64,000 bases of DNA from Asaia sp037151935 (GTDB lineage: Bacteria > Pseudomonadota > Alphaproteobacteria > Acetobacterales > Acetobacteraceae), in contig NZ_CP157575.1 of assembly GCF_051628905.1 (NCBI RefSeq), forward strand, positions 1,550,001-1,614,000, read 5' to 3'. Below the pieces are notes generated by a model. It saw nothing but the letters and a program-made list of their open reading frames with translations. It was not told where the DNA came from and searched no databases. Both the position numbers and the translations under genes were made by a program. Shown piece by piece: positions 8,891 through 17,213 of the stretch; the first letter of the stretch is position 1, and the number at the start of each line of letters is the position of its first letter.

Positions 8891-9917
8891 CGCGCCTGCG
8901 CCCGAACGACCGAAGGACCTGCTGGCACGGCCCTGGCACGATCTGCGCATTTCGGTCATGGATCGATGCAATTTTCGCTGCCCCTATTGTATGCCGCAAT
9001 CGGTGTTTCACGACGATTTCGCCTTTCTCGAACCGGCGCAGCGCCTCGACTTCACGACAATCGAGCGTATCGCCCGCATTTCGGCGCGGCTTGGCGTCAG
9101 CAAGCTGCGACTGACCGGTGGCGAACCGTTGCTGCGGCCACGGCTCGATACGCTGGTCGCGCGGCTCGCCGCTCTGCCGGGCATCGACGATGTGGCGCTC
9201 ACCACCAATGGCGTGCTACTCGGCCGCCATCTCGATGCGCTTTATCACGCCGGGCTGTCACGACTGACGATCAGCCTCGACAGTCTCGACCCCGCTGTTT
9301 TCAGCCGCCTGAGCGGTGGTCGCGACGAACTCGGCACGGTACTGACCGCCATCGACAACGCGGCCTCGCGCGGCTTTGCCGGTGGAATCAAGATCAACAC
9401 CGTCGTGCAGCGCGGCATCAACGAACAGGATGTCCTGCCTCTCGTGAGCCGGTTTCGCCATACGGGCGTCACGCTTCGCTTTATAGAATACATGGATGTC
9501 GGCACGCGCAATCACTGGTCCGAAAGCGCCGTCGTGCCTTCTGCCGTGCTTATTGAACGCATCAACGCCGTCTACCCGCTCGAACCCCTCGCCCCCCTCT
9601 ATCGTGGCGAGGTCGCGCAGCGTTACCGCTTTACCAATGGTGGCGGCGAGATCGGCTTCATTTCGTCGGTCACAGCGCCTTTCTGCGGTGATTGCTCACG
9701 CGCGCGTCTTTCTTCGGAAGGGCAGATCTATACCTGCCTTTTTGCAAAAACCGGCACCGATCTGCGCCCCGCTCTCGCTGCCGCCGACGATGAGGCGCTC
9801 GACGCGCTGCTCCGTCGCATCTGGCGAGGCCGCGCGGATCGTTATAGTGAAATACGCAATCCCGATCCGCAGCGTGCTTCGGGTGAGCGGATCGAAATGT
9901 ATTATATCGGAGGCTGA
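8880..9917 (+). CDS. moaA: GTP 3',8-cyclase MoaA
   Basis: A 345-residue radical-SAM enzyme that starts Moco synthesis by converting GTP to the 3',8-cyclo intermediate. The radical-SAM cluster cysteines are C30, C34 and C37 in RCNFRCPYCMP. RLTGGEPLLRP follows. The second cluster, which binds GTP, is formed by FCGDCSRARLSS and the Cys of IYTCLF. The protein ends in GG, as required for activity in MoaA. The start MNGDAPAPERPKD overlaps the moeA stop by 11 bases; longer in-frame extensions run inside moeA and are rejected. Confidence 0.96.
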   Translation: MNGDAPAPERPKDLLARPWHDLRISVMDRCNFRCPYCMPQSVFHDDFAFLEPAQRLDFTTIERIARISARLGVSKLRLTGGEPLLRPRLDTLVARLAALPGIDDVALTTNGVLLGRHLDALYHAGLSRLTISLDSLDPAVFSRLSGGRDELGTVLTAIDNAASRGFAGGIKINTVVQRGINEQDVLPLVSRFRHTGVTLRFIEYMDVGTRNHWSESAVVPSAVLIERINAVYPLEPLAPLYRGEVAQRYRFTNGGGEIGFISSVTAPFCGDCSRARLSSEGQIYTCLFAKTGTDLRPALAAADDEALDALLRRIWRGRADRYSEIRNPDPQRASGERIEMYYIGG

Positions 9918-9918
9918 A

Positions 9919-10395
9919 ATGGTGTCGCTGACCCATGTGGATGAAACCGGACATCGCCCCCATATGGTCGAGATCGGCGATAAAAACGTCACCCGCCGCG
10001 AAGCCCATGCCCGCGCCACGCTCCGTTTTCCGCCCGACGTCGCGAAAACTCTCGCCGATTCAGGCTATATGACCAGCAAGGGCGCCGTCCTGACCGTGGC
10101 GCAACTCGCTGGCATTATGGGCACTAAGGCCACCGCACAACTCATTCCGCTCTGCCACCCGCTGTCGCTCACCGGCTGCAAGGTCGAGATTGCCATCGAA
10201 GGATGCGACGCGCTGATCGATTGCCGTGTCAAATGCGAAGGCAAGACCGGCGTCGAGATGGAAGCCCTGACCGGCGCCACCGTGGCCGCGCTCACGCTTT
10301 ACGATATGTGCAAGGCGCTCAGCCATGACATGGTCATTCAGGACGTGCGCCTCATGGGCAAGACGGGCGGCAAACACGATTTTGGCACGCCCTGA
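9919..10395 (+). CDS. moaC: Cyclic pyranopterin monophosphate synthase MoaC
   Basis: A 158-residue protein, normal for MoaC, which rearranges the MoaA product to cyclic pyranopterin monophosphate. Recognisable segments are the THVDETG start, KGAVLTVAQLAGIMGTK, LCHPLSLTG and GVEMEALTGATVAALTLYDMCK, and the end MGKTGGKHDF. The Lys and His residues of the active site (LCHP and MGKTGGK) are present. The ATG follows the moaA stop by one base, with GGAGG just upstream. Confidence 0.96.
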   Translation: MVSLTHVDETGHRPHMVEIGDKNVTRREAHARATLRFPPDVAKTLADSGYMTSKGAVLTVAQLAGIMGTKATAQLIPLCHPLSLTGCKVEIAIEGCDALIDCRVKCEGKTGVEMEALTGATVAALTLYDMCKALSHDMVIQDVRLMGKTGGKHDFGTP

Positions 10396-10396
10396 C

Positions 10397-10639
10397 ATGG
10401 CCCGCCTGACTCTCGAATATTTCGCCCTCCTGCGCGACGAGGCCGGTTGCCCGCGAGAGGAGATCGACACCGCAGCCCCCAGCCTTGCCGCGCTTTACGA
10501 AGAACTGACCCGGCGTCACGGGTTCACTCTCCCCGCCGCCCGCCTGCGCGTGGCCGTCAATGCCGCGTTTGCCCGCTGGGACCATCGCCCTGCAGACGGG
10601 GATCATGTCGTGTTCATCCCCCCGGTATCCGGCGGATGA
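10397..10639 (+). CDS. moaD: Molybdopterin synthase small subunit MoaD
   Basis: An 80-residue ubiquitin-fold sulfur carrier. It starts MARLTLEYFALLRDEAG and ends VVFIPPVSGG; the C-terminal Gly-Gly is the thiocarboxylation site that delivers sulfur to MoaE. It begins one base after the moaC stop and its stop overlaps the moaE start (ATGA). Confidence 0.94.
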   Translation: MARLTLEYFALLRDEAGCPREEIDTAAPSLAALYEELTRRHGFTLPAARLRVAVNAAFARWDHRPADGDHVVFIPPVSGG

Positions 10640-11070
10640 GTGCTTTCCTTCTCACAGAAGCGCCGATCGACCCCACCGCTTTCGCTACGGCCCTGCGCCG
10701 TGACGAGGCTGGCGGCTATTGCAGCTTCGAAGGCTGGGTGCGTAACCACAGCGACGGGCAATCTGTGCTCGGGCTTGATTATCAGGCCTATCTCCCCCTC
10801 GCCGAAGCCGAGGCCGTTGCCGTGCTCACCGAAGCGGAAAGCCGCTTCGATATTCTTGCCGCCTCCTGCATTCATCGCACCGGTACGCTCGCCATCGGCG
10901 ACATGGCCGTCTGGATCGGCGTCTCAGCCCCGCATCGCGACGCCGCCTTTACCGCCTGCCGTTACGTCATCGACGAAATCAAGCGACGCGTGCCGATCTG
11001 GAAACGCGAGCGCTATGCCGATGGGCACTCTGAATGGATTGCCTGTCATGAGGTCGCCGAAGATTCCTGA
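10636..11070 (+). CDS. moaE: Molybdopterin synthase catalytic subunit MoaE
   Basis: A 144-residue catalytic subunit that, with MoaD, converts cyclic pyranopterin monophosphate to molybdopterin. Typical features are GGYCSFEGWVRNHSDG near residue 27, HRTGTLAIGD, and the lysine-rich active-site end VPIWKRERYADGHSEW. It overlaps moaD by four bases. It is the last gene of the operon; the inverted repeats that follow probably end the transcript. No moaB/mogA or mobA is seen in the window. Confidence 0.95.
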   Translation: MSAFLLTEAPIDPTAFATALRRDEAGGYCSFEGWVRNHSDGQSVLGLDYQAYLPLAEAEAVAVLTEAESRFDILAASCIHRTGTLAIGDMAVWIGVSAPHRDAAFTACRYVIDEIKRRVPIWKRERYADGHSEWIACHEVAEDS

Positions 11071-11080
11071 GGACGTGAAT

Positions 11081-11184
11081 GGGGCTCTGCCCCAAACCCC
11101 GCCAAAGGGCCGTCGCCCTTTGGAAATCCTCAACGCGGGATGAAAGGGGCATATCCCTTTCCGGGGGGCGGGGCAGCGCCCCGC
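11081..11184. repeat. Palindromic intergenic element with four GC-rich hairpins
   Basis: Four consecutive inverted repeats fill the gap between the convergent moaE and TSUP genes. They are GGGGC-TCT-GCCCC (11081-11093), CCAAAGGGC-CGTC-GCCCTTTGG (11102-11123), AAAGGG-GCATAT-CCCTTT (11143-11160) and GCGGGGC-AGC-GCCCCGC (11168-11184). The second is a perfect nine-base stem. No long T-run follows any of them. Position and form suggest a REP-like mobile repeat that also acts as a two-way terminator. The first two hairpins resemble a motif I remember as common between genes in alphaproteobacteria. Confidence 0.7.
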
Positions 11185-11190
11185 AGCGCT

Positions 11191-11976
11191 TCAGACCAGA
11201 CGCCAGCCGACGATGAAAAGCACGGCAGCCAGAACGGTGCGTTGCACGCGTTCATTGACCTGACCGACGCAGAGACTGCCAAGGATGATACCGGGAATCG
11301 AGCCGCAGAGCAGCGAGACCAGCATGGGAATCTTGACCGCGCCGAGATACCAGTGGCCCATGCCTGCGATAAGGGTCAAAGGCACGGCATGCGCAATATC
11401 TGAGCCGACCAGACGGGCTGTGCTGAGCGAGGGATAGAGCAAAATCAACACGGTCATACCGATCGCGCCTGCCCCGACAGAAGAGAGCGTGACCATGACG
11501 CCAAGCACGGCACCGAGCACCACGGTCAGAATAGCGGCGGTCCGAGCGGAGAGCTCTCCCGCATGGCGATGCGACCAGGCCTGCAACTCCTTGCGAAAAA
11601 AGACGCTGGGCGCGGTGATCAGCAGCGCCACGCCAAGCGCGGTCGAAACCAGTCTGGTCGTGTCATGCGACGGGCTGCCGTACCAGTGCAGAAACAGAAG
11701 GGCGATCAGCGTGGCTGGCAGGCTGCCTGCCAGCATGCGCAGCACCACACGCCACTCGACAGCCCCGCGATGGCCATGCACCAGCGTACCGACCGATTTC
11801 GTGATTGCTGCGTATAGCAGATCGGTGCCAACGGCAGCCTGAGGGTGAACCTTGAACAGTAGAATAAGCAAAGGCGTCATCAGGGAGCCACCGCCGACTC
11901 CGGTCATGCCGACCAGAAAACCGACGCCGAGACCGGAGAGAACGAACAGCCAATTCAGATCGGCAAGCAGTGACAT
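11191..11976 (-). CDS. TSUP (TauE/SafE) family membrane transporter
   Basis: A 261-residue, roughly eight-helix membrane protein. It opens with LNWLFVLSGLGVGFLVGMTGVGGGSLMTPLL, of which VGMTGVGGGSLMTP is the hallmark of the TSUP family (DUF81). A second family repeat follows in the C-terminal half (GVMVTLSSVGAGAIGM). Known members move sulfite, sulfoacetate, taurine-derived or other small organosulfur anions. The substrate here is not indicated by neighbours. It is transcribed towards the Moco operon and away from pepA. Confidence 0.9.
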   Translation of the reverse strand: MSLLADLNWLFVLSGLGVGFLVGMTGVGGGSLMTPLLILLFKVHPQAAVGTDLLYAAITKSVGTLVHGHRGAVEWRVVLRMLAGSLPATLIALLFLHWYGSPSHDTTRLVSTALGVALLITAPSVFFRKELQAWSHRHAGELSARTAAILTVVLGAVLGVMVTLSSVGAGAIGMTVLILLYPSLSTARLVGSDIAHAVPLTLIAGMGHWYLGAVKIPMLVSLLCGSIPGIILGSLCVGQVNERVQRTVLAAVLFIVGWRLV

Positions 11977-12163
11977 ATCGGAGCCTTGATGCGCTTCTTG
12001 GGGCAGGAGGCGCGACTACGCCATAATTCCCCGCATTAATCAACGTTCATAGTGGTTTGAATTTAATGAACGATCATTCGTCGTTATTAAACCCTACATG
12101 CCTTGCCTTCTCCCGACGCGATGACGATAGTGTCCCACCTTCATGATATTGACCGGAAAGACT

Positions 12164-13660
12164 ATGCTCGACATCCAGATCCAGGCACCGTTTCCCATTC
12201 TGCAAGGCAAGGGAGCCCCGGAATCGGAGCAGACACTCGTCCTGCTGACCGGGCCGGATTTCGATGTCGCCAATGGCCCGTTTGCCCATCTCGACGCCGC
12301 AACGGGTGGTGCGCTGCGCCGTGCCGCCGCTATTTCGCGCTTCAAGGGGCAGCGTGACCAGAGCTGTGTGCTGCTGGCCCCCTGTGCGGCCTTTGCACGG
12401 ATCGTCCTGATCGGCTGCGGTCCGGCTGATGAGCTGGATATTCCGACCATGGAGGCTGCTGGCGGACAGGCGGCCAAGGCCGTGCGCGATACGACCCATG
12501 CCGATCTCGCCTTTGCCGGGCCTTGTGCCGATTTTGCCGCCCATGCCGCTTATGGCGCTGCTCTCGGGCGCTACAGCTTCGATCTGTATCACACCGACGA
12601 GCCGGAAAATGCGCCCCAGCTTCAGCGCCTGCATCTCGGTGTCGAACACCCCGACAAGGTGCGCTCGGAATGGGAAAGCCTGCGCGCCGTGGCTCAGGGC
12701 GTGTTCCGGGCGCGCGATCTGGTCAGCGAGCCGCCCAACGTGCTGACCCCGCCCGAATTCGCCCGACGTATCGAAGGCCTGCGCGATCTTGGCGTGGAGG
12801 TCGAAATTCTCGACGCGGCCAAGCTGACCGAACTGGGCTTCGGCGCGCTGCTGGGCGTGGCACAGGGCAGCGATCAGGAAGCCCGCGTGGCGATCATGCG
12901 CTATCGCGGCTCGGAGGAGGCGCCGCTCGCCTTCATCGGCAAGGGCGTGACCTTCGATTCCGGCGGTATTTCCATCAAGCCTGCCGCTGGCATGGATGAA
13001 ATGAAGACCGATATGGGTGGCGCTGCTGCCGTTGTTGGCGCGATGGAGGCCGTGGCCCGTCGCAAGGCCAAAACCCATGTGATCGGCGTGGTCGGTCTTG
13101 TCGAGAACATGCTGTCGGGGAATGCCCAGCGCCCCGGCGACGTGGTACGCAGCTATGCAGGCAAGACCATTGAGGTGCTCAATACCGATGCCGAGGGACG
13201 TCTCGTTCTGGCCGATGTGCTGGCCTATGCCAAGGAGCGCTTCCAGCCCCGCCTGATGGTCGATCTTGCCACGCTGACAGGAGCCATTGTGGTAAGCCTC
13301 GGCCACGTACGCGCCGGGCTTTTCAGCAATGATGACGCCCTCGCCGGCGCGCTTTTCGAGGCAGGCGAGACAACGGGCGAAGGGGTCTGGCGCATGCCCA
13401 TGGGCAAGGCCTATGACCGCCAGCTTCGTTCCGACATTGCCGATATGAAAAACATCACGGGCCGCCCCGGCAGCTCGATTACGGCGGCGCAGTTTCTGGC
13501 GCGTTTCGTGGGCGACACCCCGTGGGCGCATCTCGATATTGCAGGCGTTGCCTGGCGTTCCGATGCCGCACCGCAATGCCCCAAGGGGGCAACCGGGTTC
13601 GGCGTGCGTCTGCTCGACGCGCTGGTGCGTCATCACGAGCCGGAAAACACCGACGCCTGA
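12164..13660 (+). CDS. pepA: Leucyl aminopeptidase (M17)
   Basis: A 498-residue cytosolic M17 metallopeptidase that removes N-terminal residues from peptides and can also bind DNA in relatives. It has the family signature NTDAEGRLVLADVL, preceded by the metal-ligand stretch GKGVTFDSGGISIKPAAGM and KTDMGGAAAV. The ATG at 12164 (MLDIQIQAPFP) follows GGAAAG at good spacing; an ATG seven codons earlier has no such site. Its stop overlaps the start of holC (TGATG), an arrangement seen in many proteobacteria. Confidence 0.95.
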   Translation: MLDIQIQAPFPILQGKGAPESEQTLVLLTGPDFDVANGPFAHLDAATGGALRRAAAISRFKGQRDQSCVLLAPCAAFARIVLIGCGPADELDIPTMEAAGGQAAKAVRDTTHADLAFAGPCADFAAHAAYGAALGRYSFDLYHTDEPENAPQLQRLHLGVEHPDKVRSEWESLRAVAQGVFRARDLVSEPPNVLTPPEFARRIEGLRDLGVEVEILDAAKLTELGFGALLGVAQGSDQEARVAIMRYRGSEEAPLAFIGKGVTFDSGGISIKPAAGMDEMKTDMGGAAAVVGAMEAVARRKAKTHVIGVVGLVENMLSGNAQRPGDVVRSYAGKTIEVLNTDAEGRLVLADVLAYAKERFQPRLMVDLATLTGAIVVSLGHVRAGLFSNDDALAGALFEAGETTGEGVWRMPMGKAYDRQLRSDIADMKNITGRPGSSITAAQFLARFVGDTPWAHLDIAGVAWRSDAAPQCPKGATGFGVRLLDALVRHHEPENTDA

Positions 13661-14106
13661 TGAGCGAAATCGGCTTCTATCACCTGACGCGCACCACGCT
13701 CGAAGACGCGCTGCCCGCACTTTTGGGCCGTACGCTTGATGCGGGGCAGCGCGCCGTTATTCGCTGCCGCGATGCAACACAGGTCAAGCAGCTCGATGAG
13801 GCACTCTGGAAGGCGAAAACGCCGCTCTGGCTTCCCCATGGCAGCCAGAGCATGGGGCATGGTCCTCGCCAGCCCATCTGGCTGACGAAAGGCGATGACG
13901 TACCCAATGAGGCCCGTTTCCTGTTCCTGCTCGATGGCGGTGTCGCGCAGGGGCTGGAGCAGTTCGACCGTATCTTTACCCTGTTCGACGGCAACGATCC
14001 CCAAGCCGTCTCGCGTGCCCGCTCGCTCTGGACGAGCGTAAAACAGTCAGGGCACAGCCTCGCCTATTGGCAGCAACAGGAGCGTGGCTGGCAGAAAGCC
14101 GGATAA
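13660..14106 (+). CDS. holC: DNA polymerase III chi subunit
   Basis: A 148-residue HolC homologue. It starts IGFYHLTRTTLEDALPALLG and contains WLPHGSQSMGHGPRQPIWL, the usual H-G region of the family, then RFLFLLDGG and FDRIFTLFDGNDP. Chi links the clamp loader to single-strand-binding protein during replication. Translation is coupled to pepA by a one-base overlap. No other replisome gene is adjacent. Confidence 0.92.
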   Translation: MSEIGFYHLTRTTLEDALPALLGRTLDAGQRAVIRCRDATQVKQLDEALWKAKTPLWLPHGSQSMGHGPRQPIWLTKGDDVPNEARFLFLLDGGVAQGLEQFDRIFTLFDGNDPQAVSRARSLWTSVKQSGHSLAYWQQQERGWQKAG

Positions 14107-14255
14107 AACCCGGTCTCTCGATAGGATAAATCGCCTTCATCACAAGACGATCATCGGATAGATCCTTCTCTTTACTTCGCCGTTTACTGATCACGCATCA
14201 GGACCGAGGGGCTCAATAAAGACAAGGCGCCGGTCCTCTTGGGAGAAGAGCGATC

Positions 14256-15035
14256 ATGTCACTTGATGGAAAAGTCATTCTTGTTACGGGCGCAGCACAG
14301 GGGATCGGTCGCGGCATCGCGCTGCGACTGGCAAAAGATGGCGCCGATATCGCCCTTGTCGATCTCAAAACGGACAAGCTGCACAGCGTGAAAAGCGAGA
14401 TCGAGGCGCTCGGTCGCAAGGCCAGCGTCTTTGCCGCCGATGTGAGCGACCGTGAGGCCGTTTATGCCGCGATCGACCTTGCCGAAGCCGAACTGGGCGG
14501 CTTCGATGTCATGATCAACAATGCGGGTATCGCCCAGGTCAACCCGATCGCCGATGTGCTGCCCGAAGAAGTCGAGCGTATAATGCGCATCAATATTCAG
14601 GGTGTGCTCTGGGGCATTCAGGCCGCCGCCGCCAAATTCAAGGCGCGCAAGCAGAAGGGCAAGATCATCAATGCCTCTTCCATCGCAGGGCATGACGGGT
14701 TCGCGATGCTCGGCGTCTATTCCGCCACGAAATTCGCCGTGCGCGCCCTCACCCAGGCAGCTGCCAAGGAATATGCAAGCGCGGGCATCACCGTAAACGC
14801 ATACTGCCCCGGCATTGTGGGTACGGATATGTGGGTCGAAATCGACGAGCGCTTTGCCGAGATGACTGGCGCGGAAAAAGGCGAGACCTACAGGAAATTC
14901 GTCGAGGGAATAGCGCTCGGCCGTGCCCAGACGCCCGATGACGTGGCAGCGCTCGTCGCTTTCCTGTCAGGACCCGATTCGGACTACATCACCGGTCAGG
15001 CCATCCTGACCGATGGCGGCGTCGTCTATCGCTGA
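14256..15035 (+). CDS. budC: SDR-family acetoin/diacetyl reductase (2,3-butanediol dehydrogenase-like)
   Basis: A 259-residue classical short-chain dehydrogenase. The NAD(P) motif is VTGAAQGIGRGIA at residues 10-22, INNAGIAQ follows, and the catalytic Ser, Tyr and Lys lie in NASSIAGHDGF and GVYSATKFAVRA. The C-terminal half (YCPGIVGTDMW, then ALGRAQTPDDVAALVAFLS) matches the acetoin-forming diacetyl reductases that interconvert diacetyl, acetoin and butanediol. The substrate is inferred from resemblance. The gene stands alone; GGGAGAAG lies upstream of the ATG. Confidence 0.88.
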   Translation: MSLDGKVILVTGAAQGIGRGIALRLAKDGADIALVDLKTDKLHSVKSEIEALGRKASVFAADVSDREAVYAAIDLAEAELGGFDVMINNAGIAQVNPIADVLPEEVERIMRINIQGVLWGIQAAAAKFKARKQKGKIINASSIAGHDGFAMLGVYSATKFAVRALTQAAAKEYASAGITVNAYCPGIVGTDMWVEIDERFAEMTGAEKGETYRKFVEGIALGRAQTPDDVAALVAFLSGPDSDYITGQAILTDGGVVYR

Positions 15036-15089
15036 TCTTTTACCAAATGCCGCGCAATGGACTTTTCAACATTCCGGTCAGCGCGTTGC

Positions 15090-16460
15090 TCAGCACTCTG
15101 GCAGATTGACAGCAAGGCCACCCAGAGACGTCTCCTTGTAGCGATGGTTCATGTCGCGCCCCGTCTCGGCCATGGTGCGGATGACCTGATCGAGCGAGAC
15201 CATATGGGCTCCATCGCCATTCAGGGCGAGCGATGCGGCATTGATCGCTTTCACAGCCCCGAAAGCATTGCGCTCGATGCAGGGTATCTGCACCAGCCCC
15301 GCCACCGGATCGCAGGTCATGCCCAGATGATGCTCCATGCCGATCTCGGCAGCGTCCTCGATCTGCTCCGGCGTGCCGCCCAGAGCCGCTGCCAACCCTG
15401 CTGCGGCCATCGAAGAGGCGACGCCCACCTCGCCCTGACAGCCCACTTCGGCCCCGGAAATCGAGGCATTAAGCTTGAAGAGCCCCCCAATGGCGCCAGC
15501 GGTAAGCAAAAAATCGCGCATGCCTTGCTGCGCTGTGGCTGGCGGCAAAGGCGGGCAATAATCGCGATAGTAGCGCAAGACCGAGGGAATGATTCCGGCG
15601 GCACCATTGGTAGGAGCCGTCACCACGCGGCCACCGGCGGCATTTTCCTCATTCACCGCGATGGCGAAAAGGCTGATCCAGTCCATGATGCCATGGGCAG
15701 AGCGTGTATTGGCGCGCTCTCTCTCCTTCAGTTTCTCATGAAGAGCCTGCGCCCTGCGGCGCACTTTCAGACGTCCCGGCAGGATGCCGCTCTGCTCCAT
15801 TCCTCGGGCGATACAGGCCATCATCACGGCGATGATCTCATCGAGATAGGCGACGATCTCGTCTCTCGGACGCAGCGCGCATTCATTTTCCATGACGAGC
15901 GCCGCGATACTCAGATCGTGCAATCTGGCCTGATGCAGCAATTCGGCGCCACTGGTGAATGGATAAGGCACGCTGGGCTGGGCATAGCCTGCCGTCTCGG
16001 TCGCTTTCTCAGGCACGATGAACCCACCGCCCACCGAGCAGAAACGCGCCACCTCCAATGGCTCGCCTTCTGCGTTCAACGCCTCGAATTGCAGTGTGTT
16101 GGGATGAACGGGAGGCACACTCTGCTTGTCGAGAACCAGATCGTGAACCGGGTCGAAGGGCAGTACTTTCCCGTCGAAAACGATATGTCTGTTCGCTTCG
16201 ACCTGCGCCACGATCCCGTCAGCCGCATCCGGGTCGATACTCTGCGGCAATTCTCCGCACAGGCCGAGAATGACCGCCTTGTCCGTGGCATGACCCTGCG
16301 CCGTCCATGCCAGAGACCCGTAAAGCGTGACGCGAAGACGCATGATGCTGTCGAAATCGGTGAGCGACGTCATGAAACGCTGCGCCGCGCGCATCGGCCC
16401 CACCGTATGCGACGATGACGGACCGATACCGATTTTGAAAAGATCGAACAGGCTGATCAT
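15090..16460 (-). CDS. sdaA: L-serine ammonia-lyase, single-chain type
   Basis: A 456-residue iron-sulfur L-serine dehydratase that turns serine into pyruvate and ammonia. The N-terminal beta domain begins LFDLFKIGIGPSSSHTVGPM. The catalytic alpha domain contains GAAGIIPSVLRYY and the cluster cysteines in GAEVGCQGEVGVASSMAAAG, MTCDPVAG and IPCIERNAFG. The length is that of the fused one-chain enzymes. It stands downstream of the SDR and CMD genes on the same strand but has a leader of about 330 bp, so it is probably transcribed on its own. Confidence 0.96.
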   Translation of the reverse strand: MISLFDLFKIGIGPSSSHTVGPMRAAQRFMTSLTDFDSIMRLRVTLYGSLAWTAQGHATDKAVILGLCGELPQSIDPDAADGIVAQVEANRHIVFDGKVLPFDPVHDLVLDKQSVPPVHPNTLQFEALNAEGEPLEVARFCSVGGGFIVPEKATETAGYAQPSVPYPFTSGAELLHQARLHDLSIAALVMENECALRPRDEIVAYLDEIIAVMMACIARGMEQSGILPGRLKVRRRAQALHEKLKERERANTRSAHGIMDWISLFAIAVNEENAAGGRVVTAPTNGAAGIIPSVLRYYRDYCPPLPPATAQQGMRDFLLTAGAIGGLFKLNASISGAEVGCQGEVGVASSMAAAGLAAALGGTPEQIEDAAEIGMEHHLGMTCDPVAGLVQIPCIERNAFGAVKAINAASLALNGDGAHMVSLDQVIRTMAETGRDMNHRYKETSLGGLAVNLPEC

Positions 16461-16792
16461 ACGCGTCTCGTCGTCACACTCGGGCAGAACCTGAACAGCC
16501 CGCCCCTGCCATGGCAGGAAGATTAAAAACTGGTCTCAGAGATCTGAAACGTTTCCAACCCGAAAGCAACTCTCACGCGCCTCCATCGGGCATTGTCGGG
16601 AGACCACGAGCGAGAGCGCCTTACAGGCCGGGCAGCAGTCTGATGATGGCGCCAACCCTTGCAATTTCGCATAGATCCTTTCCGAATTGGCGGAATTTAT
16701 GCGGGATGCGACCACTGCTCCTCGATAACAGATTTTGATCGACCGTCTTCCGGCGCATGGCCAGCTACGTCGTCAGCGCCCGTCGGCGCAAC
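16461..16792 (-). other. Leader region upstream of sdaA
   Basis: About 330 bp contain no supported gene. Near the sdaA end there is a perfect 14-base palindrome, CCTGCCATGGCAGG (16505-16518). Just upstream, read on the minus strand, TCAGATCTCTGA is followed within a few bases by TTTTT, which could end the preceding transcript. I looked for a glycine riboswitch because of the serine link but could not match its conserved core. Confidence 0.3.
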
Positions 16793-17206
16793 TCAGAGGC
16801 TTTCTTCCTCGAATATTTTCTTCACGATCGGCAGCGCCGTCATGGCAGGCGGCCAGCCTGCATAAAAAGCGATCTGGGTAATCGCTTCGACGATCTCCTC
16901 TTTCCTGAGGCCGTTCGCGAGCCCTTTTCGAATGTGAAAGGCGAGTTCGTTATGCCGATATCCGGCGATCAGGCAGGTGATGGTGGTGAGGCTGCGATCA
17001 CGCGGCGAAAGGGCCGTATTCTGCCACACATCACCGAACAGCACCTTGTCGGTAATTTCGGCAAGATGAGAGGCGATATCGCCAAAGGCCTTTCGGGCGT
17101 CGGTAGGGTCACTTGACATGGTCTTTTCTCCAGCAACGGAAGGAGACCAGGGTGCTGAGGCAGCCAGCGCCCCAATCACCATGGCCCGTCTGTTTATCGG
17201 CAGCAT
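16793..17206 (-). CDS. Carboxymuconolactone decarboxylase (AhpD-like) family protein with possible Tat signal
   Basis: A 137-residue protein. The C-terminal 100 residues carry the CMD fold: LSPRDRSLTTITCLIAGYRH, then ELAFHIRKGLANGLRKEEI and ITQIAFYAGWPPAMTALP. The usual CxxC peroxidase pair is absent, so it is of the gamma-CMD type rather than AhpD. The ATG at 17206 has a GAGG site and lies eight bases after the SDR stop. It adds INRRAMVIGALAAS, which looks like a twin-arginine signal. A shorter start at 17119 (MSSDPTD) has GGAG upstream and would give a cytoplasmic protein. Cupin, SDR and CMD genes often occur together; the pathway is unknown. Confidence 0.8.
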   Translation of the reverse strand: MLPINRRAMVIGALAASAPWSPSVAGEKTMSSDPTDARKAFGDIASHLAEITDKVLFGDVWQNTALSPRDRSLTTITCLIAGYRHNELAFHIRKGLANGLRKEEIVEAITQIAFYAGWPPAMTALPIVKKIFEEESL

Positions 17207-17213
17207 TCCGGCC

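Noticed and set aside
12074..13720. 548-codon minus-strand reading frame
   Set aside because: It lies wholly opposite pepA and holC, which have clear motifs; the frame is a GC-rich shadow with His/Gly/Arg-rich composition.
16520..16640. Glycine riboswitch upstream of sdaA
   Set aside because: GGAAAC and a CTCTGAG-like end were seen on the minus strand, but the conserved core and the two-helix arrangement cannot be matched.
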